15,329 nucleotides of DNA from Candidatus Bathyarchaeota archaeon (GTDB lineage Archaea; Thermoproteota; CALKCG01; B24; JAGTQN01), in the NCBI GenBank assembly GCA_018396395.1, contig JAGTQN010000030.1, positions 1 through 15,329 on the forward strand, read 5' to 3'. How positions within the stretch are numbered: the stretch's first letter is position 1; each line of letters begins with the position of its first letter. Below are positions 1 to 6,423 of the stretch, piece after piece. The notes beneath the pieces were generated by a model. The model did no database searches and was not told the origin of the DNA. It saw nothing but the letters and a program-made list of their open reading frames with translations. A program made the translations under genes and the position numbers.

Positions 1-15
1 GTTCAGAGACGGAAG

Positions 16-59
16 GGAAAATCCGGAAAAAGAATTAAGCCACAAAGCAAGAAAAAATG
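16..59 (+). repeat. Dispersed short repeat, copy A (possible transposase fragment)
   Basis: The core GAATTAAGCCACAAAGCA lies at 32-49. It is preceded by GGAAAATCC and followed by GAAAAAATGAA. The same three blocks, in the same order, occur on the minus strand at about 13980-14020 inside the decayed insertion sequence near the right end of the window. Weaker copies lie at 14117-14133 and 10252-10270. One plus-strand frame is open from the window edge to a TAA at 83-85; its last residues (ARKNEMYKNSLG) resemble the stretch before the catalytic Glu of IS4/IS5-like transposases. This may therefore be the end of a related transposase fragment. The match is seen in the sequence; the transposase origin is inference. 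Confidence 0.45.
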
Positions 60-81
60 AAATGTATAAGAATAGTCTCGG

Positions 82-106
82 CTAAATCGCCCAATCGCTA
101 ATTTAG
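82..106 (-). terminator. Possible hairpin at the 3' end of the ftsX-like gene
   Basis: CTAAAT at 82-87 pairs with ATTTAG at 101-106, and the right arm overlaps the stop codon of the minus-strand gene that ends at 103. The stem is short (6 bp) with a 13-nt loop, and no long T run follows on the minus strand, so the terminator call is weak. Confidence 0.18.
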
Positions 107-3100
107 ATTTTTCCTATAATTCTTCCTTTCTCCCTATCCCAATCGAGAACCATATCCTTAACCAAGGTAAGGGTCGTTTCCGTAATATACTCAGGAAGCC
201 CTGGGGATTTTGGTTTGGAGAGGAGGGATAGGCTGTAGAAATCGGTTTGGGGCTTCTTTCTGGCTATAATCTCATTAACTGTGGCATATTGGTTTCGACC
301 TTCGATGATAATATAGTTAAAGAGAAATCGCTTAACCCTCGTCCCATCAGCCAACACTTGCTCATCTAGGGAGAACTCCTCCACCCTATCGTAGAGACCT
401 GTCATAAGCTCCCTTAGTCTGTCCGTTAAGTAGGAGGAGAAGAAGGGTTCTTCCCTTTCGTGAACCCTTATCGGAAGCCCGAACTCTCGGCCCAAGTAGA
501 CCTTGAAGATCTCCTTATCCCTCTTGAGGCGTTCCTCTTGGGTGACCTTTATCTTCCTCTTCATCGATGGAGTCGCTAACATGGCAGCCTTTATGGCCGG
601 GCGTATGGCAGATATGACGGCTACGAGAAGGGCTATCGCAATCGAAACGACGCCCCAGTACCACTCCAGCTTCTCCCTGACTGCTATCTGACTCTCTGGA
701 GAGAGGAAGGACATGAAACGGTACATACCTAGACCGAGGAAGTAGCCTAAGCCTCCGCCAACAAGGCCCATGACTATGGACTCTGCCATAAAAACCGTTG
801 CTATATGCCCAGGGTTCAGTCCCACCATGGAAAGGATGCTAACTTCCTTAGCCCTTTCATGGAGAAGGTTCATCATAACAAGGCTTACATTAAGCACAAC
901 AAGGACGAAGGGTATGAGGAACTGCTCTAAGCCTTCCACTTTAAAGACGGATCCTATGTAATACTTTGTTGCCATACCGTTTCGAAAGACCCAGGCCGTA
1001 TAGCCTTTATGAACCATGGCTTGGGCAAATTCAGAAAGGGCCTCCTCGGATGTAGAAGATAACTTGACAAAGATCCTTGAGATCCCTATTCCAGACTTTT
1101 CCTCTTCATAGAGTTTTAGGGCAGCCTTTGGTGTGAAGAGCAAGGTCTCCGTTGCGTTTGTTTTCACAATATCTGAACCCTTGAGTTTTGAAGGTGGAAG
1201 GCTATTCCCATCAAGGTCTAGGCTTTCGAAGAAGCCATCTTCCAAGAAAGCCCTTAAGGTAAAGTTTTTGACAAGGCTCATATCGGATCTATAGACCTCT
1301 ACATTCCCCCCTATCCGGACACCCAAAACATCAGCCAGCTTCCTACTCATGACTATGCCTTCCTCATCATCATCCCTAAGCTCGCCTCCTGTGATGAATC
1401 GACCAATCCCTGTCAGCCCTTCCTCGAGGCTTGGGGCTATACCTAAGACTCCATAAATCGGCAAAGGCTGAGCTGCGCTTTTCGATGCCTTCACAAAAAG
1501 CACGGGATCCGGGGATGGGATATTCTCCACCTTAGGTACTAAGGAAAGGGCTCCATAATCGAAGAGGGAGGCATTTTCCAAGGAATTGAATAATTGGGAA
1601 CGTAGGCGGGGACGGGTCTCGTTACTCGGAATCTTCATAATAAGGATACCTGCAGCCGAGGTGTTGACGGGTTTTGGCGTCTCCTTCACAAGACCGTAGA
1701 TCCAAGAGAGGGAAGTAAGGGCTGTAAAGCCCGTGATGAGGATCATGATGGCAATGATGGCAAGGGAGCTTCTAAGCCTTCGGCGCTTAACGTTTCTTTT
1801 ACCGATGGAAAAAATTGTTGAAAGGACGCTAGTAAGGGGTGCCCTTCCTTCTACGATGGGTTCCCTGTAAACCTTAGGGAAGAGGAAGAAGGCTAAGAGA
1901 CTAACAATGATGGCAAGGATTACGATGCCGAAGAAAAAGATTCCGCCCCTAATGGAAACGATCCAGAGTCCCTTGATGCCTATGACGACTTCGGTGTTAA
2001 AGATTACCTTTACCCCCGGATATACGAAGTAAAGTCCCAGTATCATAAGGGGGTAAATGATCATCGAGGTGACTATCTTTCTTCGATTATTCTCGAAGAG
2101 GAAAGATGCCAAAATGACCGCAAAGACGGCGAAGAAAGGTGGGAAGAAAACTGAGTGAGATTGGGAGATGACATACATATCCCCCGTGTTTGGATCCACA
2201 CGCCTTTCCAGAAGTTTCAGATCATTGTAGGACTTCTCGAGGAGAAGGAAGCGGGTCTGTCTTAGGGTATCCTCATCTGGATTTGGATTGACTGGAGGTA
2301 GGTTCGCCTGGGCTCTTGAGAGGGTCATTCCTATCTTTCGAAGATCGTCCCTTTCTCCTCCCACAAAGAAGCCTACGCGCTCTGCCTCCGTGATTTTGCC
2401 CTCAATTTCCTTCACCAAACCTAAAAGAACCTCAAGGTTGAAGGTAGCGGCATAAACGCTTATGTCCATCGTTGCACGTTCTCCTTTTCTGAGGATGAAG
2501 GCGCCTTCTTCAGATCCTATGAGGAAGGAAACTGTTTGGAAGCGATTTGTTCTGTCGTTGAAGAACTCAGCCTTCACGAGAATATAGGTTGGTTTATTGG
2601 CCGGTATCACAACCGTTTGCCTATTTATTAGGGATTGGGGGATAAAGCGGACATCACAGCCAATTCCATAGCGATATGGGGGGTTCCCGAAGACAGGGAT
2701 GGAGTTTTCGAAACTATACAAGCCCCCTGTAGTAGCATCGATTACTTCTAGCGTATACCATCTTGGGACTTGGGAGCTTAGGACATACCAGAGACTCCCC
2801 TTCACCGTTATCGGAGCACCCGGGAAAAGTTGAAAGGAAACCTCCCTAGAGGTCGTTATCCTTGCATGAGGATCATATGGGTTTATAGGATATACGGCTG
2901 GAATGTAATCTATGGTTCCATTATTGTCGAAATGCAAAGCGTATATTACATATTGATGGGTGCCATAGTAATCGATCTGAGGGACCTCAAGGGAGTAGTA
3001 TCCCTCGGCATCGGTTGAGCAAAGACGGTATTGTAGCGTTGTCCAGTCTAGGATTACGATGGTTGCATTCTGGATAGGGATTCCCCTATAGTCCTTTACA

Positions 3101-3219
3101 AAGCCATAGATGTTGATTGTTGTTCCTTGAAAGGCATGGGCTGGCGATATGAAGATAGAAAAGATAAGGGCTAAGAGTATGATAAGTGGCGGTAGTTTTA
3201 GCTTAGCTTTGGGCTTCAT
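103..3219 (-). CDS. FtsX/MacB-type membrane protein with extracytoplasmic N-terminal domain
   Basis: A 1038-residue protein from an ATG at 3219, preceded by GGAAGGT as ribosome-binding site; a UUG five codons upstream (3234) is also possible. A signal peptide spans about 10-29, ending near PAHA. Residues about 33-130 look like a carboxypeptidase-regulatory/CnaB-type beta sandwich (GFVKDYRGIPIQNATIVI, then DAEGYYSLEVP). Residues 260-340 are helical, perhaps coiled coil. Membrane segments lie at about 356-374, 382-402, 425-447 and 484-507. A MacB-like extracytoplasmic core fills 508-765, and three FtsX-type segments follow at about 766-786, 806-833 and 854-875. A charged tail of roughly 160 residues is probably cytosolic. 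FtsX permeases usually work with an ABC ATPase in lipoprotein export, efflux or envelope signalling; none is encoded nearby. The substrate is unknown. Confidence 0.85.
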   Translation of the reverse strand: MKPKAKLKLPPLIILLALIFSIFISPAHAFQGTTINIYGFVKDYRGIPIQNATIVILDWTTLQYRLCSTDAEGYYSLEVPQIDYYGTHQYVIYALHFDNNGTIDYIPAVYPINPYDPHARITTSREVSFQLFPGAPITVKGSLWYVLSSQVPRWYTLEVIDATTGGLYSFENSIPVFGNPPYRYGIGCDVRFIPQSLINRQTVVIPANKPTYILVKAEFFNDRTNRFQTVSFLIGSEEGAFILRKGERATMDISVYAATFNLEVLLGLVKEIEGKITEAERVGFFVGGERDDLRKIGMTLSRAQANLPPVNPNPDEDTLRQTRFLLLEKSYNDLKLLERRVDPNTGDMYVISQSHSVFFPPFFAVFAVILASFLFENNRRKIVTSMIIYPLMILGLYFVYPGVKVIFNTEVVIGIKGLWIVSIRGGIFFFGIVILAIIVSLLAFFLFPKVYREPIVEGRAPLTSVLSTIFSIGKRNVKRRRLRSSLAIIAIMILITGFTALTSLSWIYGLVKETPKPVNTSAAGILIMKIPSNETRPRLRSQLFNSLENASLFDYGALSLVPKVENIPSPDPVLFVKASKSAAQPLPIYGVLGIAPSLEEGLTGIGRFITGGELRDDDEEGIVMSRKLADVLGVRIGGNVEVYRSDMSLVKNFTLRAFLEDGFFESLDLDGNSLPPSKLKGSDIVKTNATETLLFTPKAALKLYEEEKSGIGISRIFVKLSSTSEEALSEFAQAMVHKGYTAWVFRNGMATKYYIGSVFKVEGLEQFLIPFVLVVLNVSLVMMNLLHERAKEVSILSMVGLNPGHIATVFMAESIVMGLVGGGLGYFLGLGMYRFMSFLSPESQIAVREKLEWYWGVVSIAIALLVAVISAIRPAIKAAMLATPSMKRKIKVTQEERLKRDKEIFKVYLGREFGLPIRVHEREEPFFSSYLTDRLRELMTGLYDRVEEFSLDEQVLADGTRVKRFLFNYIIIEGRNQYATVNEIIARKKPQTDFYSLSLLSKPKSPGLPEYITETTLTLVKDMVLDWDREKGRIIGKI

Positions 3220-3262
3220 AAGACCTTCCGGCAAAGGGATATTACAATGAAGAGATTCATGG

Positions 3263-3272
3263 GATATAAAAA
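3263..3272 (-). promoter_or_regulatory. TATA box of the ftsX-like gene
   Basis: On the minus strand TTTTTATATC is preceded by the purine-rich BRE-like GGAAA. Archaeal transcription starts about 25 nt downstream of the TATA box, here near 3240, which leaves a leader of about 20 nt before the ATG at 3219. Confidence 0.55.
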
Positions 3273-3290
3273 TTTCCTTCGCTCATATTT

Positions 3291-3312
3291 AGGAGACGAT
3301 ACATGGTCTCCT
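3291..3312. promoter_or_regulatory. Inverted repeat just upstream of the ftsX-like TATA box
   Basis: AGGAGAC (3291-3297) and GTCTCCT (3306-3312) form a perfect 7-bp inverted repeat with an 8-bp spacer. It lies about 20 bp upstream of the TATA box of the minus-strand gene, where archaeal activators or repressors can bind. No regulator is identified, so operator function is inference. Confidence 0.3.
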
Positions 3313-3438
3313 CGGCATTCTTGAGCGGTATTATTTATCATGCTTAAGGTGCTACCCTCTCCTCCCTCTTCCACGAAAAGCCAAGATGAAAAGGCATGTA
3401 TCATCAGCTTAATATAAGCGAATTTCCTTTTTCCTTTT

Positions 3439-3454
3439 GGATACTGTCAAGTTA
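3439..3454 (+). repeat. Left terminal inverted repeat of the IS6-like element
   Basis: GGATACTGTCAAGTTA is identical to the reverse complement of 4155-4170. Confidence 0.8.
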
Positions 3455-4130
3455 CTGGTATTTCTCGCGGCCTTCCAGGGTTTCATGTGCCTTATGAAGT
3501 TGTACCATAGGACGAATAGCCTTATGAGGCGCCTAGATCTTGAGGATGGGCATCTTCCTTACTGGGAAGTTGAAGCATAGAAGCGCCTAATGGCTTTCAT
3601 GGTCCTGAAGCAGCCTTCGATTCGATGTGGTTTCTCTCCGAAGGTTTTTTATGCTTACCTTCAAGGCCAAGGGCTTGAAGGCTTGGGATACCATGGTCCC
3701 TTTGAAGGATGATGGGCCTATTCATGCAAGTCTCCAGCGCCTTCCTAAGGAAGGCTTTGCATGGAGGATTTTCCTATGCCAAGAAGCCCTTTATGGCTAA
3801 TAGCCCTGCGTATCCAAGTCTATGGCAGCCCTACGTAGCGCCATTCTCCGTTAGCCTTTATGTTAGCTTATTCTCATCGAAGGCTACCATATGCCTTGGT
3901 TTAGCCCCTTGACCGTTATGAGCTCCAGCTTCAGGGCTTAACCTAAGCCTTATGGCTTCATGGAAAAATCTCAGCGTAGGTAGAGTTATAGCTATATTAT
4001 TTCCCGATAGCTTAAGTCATGTAAAGCAGAATTGCCCTATAGCCTGCAACCGCAACGAAAACCTATTATGAATAAGCCACTATTCCTAAGGGCTTCGAGG
4101 AGCCACTCGATGGAAATCTCCTTCCAAAAG
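3445..4130 (-). pseudogene. Broken IS6-like DDE transposase
   Basis: No intact frame survives, but joined minus-strand frames give the order expected of an IS6/IS240/ISC735 transposase. First comes a helix-turn-helix remnant (AILLYMT, then LSYREI across frames). The first catalytic Asp follows in VAFDENKL (codon 3876-3878). The second is in RDHGIPSLQAL (codon 3696-3698). RNHIES carries the putative catalytic Glu (codon 3621-3623), then FRTMKAIRRFY and a C-terminal LFVLWYNFIRHMKPW. The first two Asp are about 60 codons apart, as in the family. The second Asp and the Glu are about 25 apart, shorter than the usual 34, suggesting a small deletion. Several in-frame stops and at least three frame changes rule out a functional protein. 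Confidence 0.7.
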
Positions 4131-4154
4131 CGGCTTCTAAAAGCCCCCTAAAAA

Positions 4155-4170
4155 TAACTTGACAGTATCC
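4155..4170 (-). repeat. Right terminal inverted repeat of the IS6-like element
   Basis: TAACTTGACAGTATCC is the perfect reverse complement of the left end. It lies about 20 bp upstream of the first TATA-like sequence of the rps27e operon. Confidence 0.8.
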
Positions 4171-4187
4171 CTAAAGGAGGACGGAAG

Positions 4188-4258
4188 CCTTATATCCCTA
4201 TAACCTCCGTAAAACCGAGGAAAAGGAAAGAAGAAAGAAAAAGGAAACGTTAAACTAC
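4188..4258 (+). promoter_or_regulatory. Candidate promoter region of the rps27e-aif2a-nop10-PAC2 operon
   Basis: Two candidate boxes are visible. The first is CCTTATATCCCTATAA at 4188-4203, giving a start near 4220-4230 and a leader of about 75 nt. The second is GTTAAAC at 4249-4255, preceded by a BRE-like GGAAA, giving a leader of under 20 nt. The sequence does not decide between them. The first box is immediately downstream of the insertion-sequence end at 4170. Confidence 0.35.
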
Positions 4259-4298
4259 AGGCGCTCCAATTGAAGTATTGTAAAAAGGGGTCTTGAAA

Positions 4299-4496
4299 AT
4301 GTCGAAGCTCGATGAACTCATACCGAAGCCCAGAAGCCGCTTTCTTCGCATCAAGTGCAACTCCTGTGGGAATGAGCAAATAATCTTTGATAGGGCAGCC
4401 ATGGTTGTGAAATGTCGCATATGTGACAGCATCCTAGCCGAACCTCAGGGGGGAAAGGCTGATATCAAGGCTGAAATTTTGGAGGTCCTTGGCTAA
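4299..4496 (+). CDS. rps27e: Small ribosomal subunit protein eS27 (S27e)
   Basis: A 65-residue zinc-ribbon ribosomal protein of the 30S subunit, conserved in archaea and eukaryotes. The zinc ligands are Cys20/Cys23 (CNSC) and Cys39/Cys42 (CRIC), and the spacing and length are typical. I chose the ATG at 4299 because GGGG at 4287-4290 is then 8 nt away; an in-frame UUG at 4293 would be only 2 nt from it. The gene is 11 bp ahead of aif2a and first in the conserved archaeal cluster S27e - aIF2-alpha - Nop10 - PAC2. The usual upstream partner, ribosomal protein L44e, is not in this window; the upstream neighbour is an insertion-sequence remnant. Confidence 0.95.
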   Translation: MSKLDELIPKPRSRFLRIKCNSCGNEQIIFDRAAMVVKCRICDSILAEPQGGKADIKAEILEVLG

Positions 4497-4507
4497 AAGG
4501 AGTTTGG

Positions 4508-5332
4508 ATGAAAATGGCTGCTGAGGATAAGACAAAGGGTCAGGAGGTAAGTGAAGGTTGGCCAGAAGAGGGAGAGCTAGTCATTGCCACAGTCAAGGAA
4601 ATAAGTCCTTATGGAGCCTATGTTACCCTAGACGAGTATGGCAACAAAGAGGGTTTCCTTCATCTATCTGAGGTTTCAACAAGCTGGGTCAGAAATATCC
4701 GGGACTTCGTCCGTGAAGGACGGAAAGTCGTCTTAAAGGTTTTGAGGGTAGACCTCAATAGGGGACAAGTGGACCTATCCCTGAAGAGGGTTACGGATAG
4801 GGAGCGAAGGGAGGCCCTCCTTGAGTGGAGGCGAAGGAGGAGAGGGCGCTTCCTCCTAAACCTCCTTAGCCAAAGGCTAAAGCAACCTTATGTGAAGGTT
4901 TATGAGGAATTCGGAAGGAAGCTGGAGGAATTCTTTGGAGGCCTCTACGAAGCCTTTGAGGAAGCTTGCGAGAAGGGTGAGGAGAAGCTTCTCAAAGCTG
5001 GCATTCCTCCGGAAGTTGCAAGGGACATCGTTGCCATAGCCATTGAAAGGATTAAAGTGCCAACTGTCAAGATAAGTGGAACCTTGGAGCTTAGTTGCAT
5101 GAAACCTAAGGGAGTTGAAGTCATTCGAAAAACCCTTATGGATCTCGAGACTCTGGGAAAAAAAGGTGACGCTACTATAAACATCTACGTCATAGGTTCC
5201 CCCAAATACAGAGTCGAAGTAATGGCAAAGGATTATAAAGTTGCTGAGAAGCTTTTGCAGGAAGTTATCGATAGGGCTTCCCAAGAAATGAAGAGGGCGG
5301 GAGGGACCTTTGCCTTCAAACGGGAAGGCTGA
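4508..5332 (+). CDS. aif2a: Translation initiation factor aIF2, alpha subunit
   Basis: A 274-residue alpha subunit of the heterotrimeric aIF2, which carries initiator Met-tRNA to the small ribosomal subunit. The N-terminal S1/OB domain covers about 20-95 (GELVIATVKEISPYGAYVTL, then EGFLHLSEVS). The helical middle domain runs about 95-180 with a basic RRRRRGR stretch. The C-terminal alpha/beta domain, about 185-274, contacts the gamma subunit. In SEVS, Ser57 occupies the position of the regulatory Ser51 of eukaryotic eIF2-alpha; whether it is phosphorylated here is unknown. The ATG at 4508 follows GGAG at 4499-4502; another Met two codons later is possible. The short gap to rps27e and 30 bp to nop10 suggest cotranscription. 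Confidence 0.96.
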   Translation: MKMAAEDKTKGQEVSEGWPEEGELVIATVKEISPYGAYVTLDEYGNKEGFLHLSEVSTSWVRNIRDFVREGRKVVLKVLRVDLNRGQVDLSLKRVTDRERREALLEWRRRRRGRFLLNLLSQRLKQPYVKVYEEFGRKLEEFFGGLYEAFEEACEKGEEKLLKAGIPPEVARDIVAIAIERIKVPTVKISGTLELSCMKPKGVEVIRKTLMDLETLGKKGDATINIYVIGSPKYRVEVMAKDYKVAEKLLQEVIDRASQEMKRAGGTFAFKREG

Positions 5333-5362
5333 AATTTGACTTGATTCGATGGAAGGGAATCC

Positions 5363-5545
5363 ATGGTTAACCTACTAAGGCGATGCACCAAATGTGGGCA
5401 GTACACCCTTGAAAAGGAGAAATGTCCAAAATGTGGCGCCCCAGTCAGGATCCCCCACCCTCCGAAGCTTTCTGTAAACGATAGATTCAGACCCTATCGG
5501 CGAAGGCTTAGGGAGATGGTCGCTAATGAGAAGGACCATGATTAA
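5363..5545 (+). CDS. nop10: H/ACA ribonucleoprotein protein Nop10
   Basis: A 60-residue zinc-binding protein of the H/ACA RNP, which with Cbf5, Gar1 and L7Ae pseudouridylates rRNA under guide RNAs. Four cysteines (Cys8, Cys11, Cys21, Cys24) form the archaeal zinc ribbon. The following HPPKLSVNDRFRPYRR matches the conserved linear segment that packs along Cbf5. Length is normal. The ATG at 5363 is preceded by GGAAGGG. The 3' end overlaps the start of the PAC2-family gene, so the two are probably translationally coupled. Confidence 0.95.
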   Translation: MVNLLRRCTKCGQYTLEKEKCPKCGAPVRIPHPPKLSVNDRFRPYRRRLREMVANEKDHD

Positions 5546-6305
5546 GGATCTAGGGGAAAAAGTTGAGCTAAGGAATCCCCTCCTCATTGAGGGTTTTCCA
5601 GGGCTGGGGATGGTAGGGGAAATAGCTGTACAGTATATGATTGAGGAGTTAAAGCCTTCTCCAATGGCTGAGCTCTACTCTCCCTTCTTTCCATTCCATG
5701 TTCTCGTGAATGATGGAGGAGAATTACGCCTATTAAGGGCAGAGTTCTACTACTGGAAGAACCCCAAAGAAAACCTTCCTGACCTTATTTTACTCAAGGG
5801 CGATGCTCAGCCCCAGACCCTCGAAGGGCAGTATGAGGTTTCGAGTGCAATCCTTTCCTATGCGAAATCCAAGGGAGTGAGACGTCTCATAGCCCTTGGA
5901 GGATATGAGGCATATCCTGAGGGGGAGCCAAAGGTCATAGCAGCCTCGACGGATAAAGATTTTCTTAAGGAGGCATTGCTGAAGGGATGCATTTTGGGCC
6001 AAGTTGGAAATCCTATACTGGGCCTAGCAGGCGTTATTCTTGGTATCGCTCCCTTCTATGGAATTCAAGGCTTAGCCCTCCTTGCCGAGACTCCAGGATA
6101 TGCTCCAGATCCAAAGGGATCCAAAGGACTCCTGAGGATCCTAGAAGGCCTTCTTCAAATCCCGTTTAACTATGGGCGCATAGATAAGGAAATAGCAAAG
6201 GCAGAAATCGCCATTAATCGGGCAAATGAGGTCTATGAGAGGGCGAAGGCCATAGAGAGGAGCCTTTCCTTAAAGGGGGAGGAAAGGGTTACGTATATAC
6301 TATGA
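5526..6305 (+). CDS. PAC2-family protein (proteasome-assembly-chaperone-like)
   Basis: A 259-residue archaeal PAC2-family protein. Family hallmarks are LLIEGFPGLGMVGEIAVQYM near the N terminus, the central RLIALGGYEAY and the loop ILGLAGVILGIAPFYGIQGLALLAETPG. Relatives (the PbaB group) bind or help assemble proteasome particles in some archaea; the exact role of this member is unknown. The last 50 residues form a charged helix (IDKEIAKAEIAINRANEVYERAKAI in part), likely coiled coil. It ends TYIL, so it lacks the C-terminal HbYX motif (Tyr second from last) that docks some chaperones on the 20S ring. Start choice: ATG at 5526 overlaps nop10 by 20 bp and has GGGAG 10 nt upstream; ATG at 5538 would overlap by 8 bp. 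It always follows nop10 in this conserved cluster. Confidence 0.88.
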   Translation: MRRTMIKDLGEKVELRNPLLIEGFPGLGMVGEIAVQYMIEELKPSPMAELYSPFFPFHVLVNDGGELRLLRAEFYYWKNPKENLPDLILLKGDAQPQTLEGQYEVSSAILSYAKSKGVRRLIALGGYEAYPEGEPKVIAASTDKDFLKEALLKGCILGQVGNPILGLAGVILGIAPFYGIQGLALLAETPGYAPDPKGSKGLLRILEGLLQIPFNYGRIDKEIAKAEIAINRANEVYERAKAIERSLSLKGEERVTYIL

Positions 6306-6423
6306 TTTCCTAAGTTATTTCTATAATGTCAATCCTTTGAATAGTAGCTTTTCTACAGATTTTGCGCACTTGCAGCCAATCAGAATAGAAATAATAAATA
6401 GAATGGATCGCTTGGAGCTTCTA

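Larger units (their letters stand above)
3439..4170 (-). mobile_element. Decayed IS6-family-like (ISC735-like) insertion sequence
   Basis: The element is bounded by perfect 16-bp inverted repeats: GGATACTGTCAAGTTA at 3439-3454 and its reverse complement at 4155-4170. It is 732 bp long. That length, and ends starting with GG and containing CTGT, match IS6-family elements such as ISC735 of Sulfolobus. Inside, on the minus strand, are broken reading frames with recognisable DDE landmarks (see the pseudogene). No 8-bp target duplication flanks the ends: 3431-3438 is TTCCTTTT and 4171-4178 is CTAAAGGA. The insertion is therefore old or rearranged. Family assignment rests on motifs and size, not on a database match. 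Confidence 0.75.

Noticed and set aside
4877..5284. Minus-strand open frames of 135 and 79 codons across aif2a
   Set aside because: Antisense to a clearly conserved gene, with no start signals.
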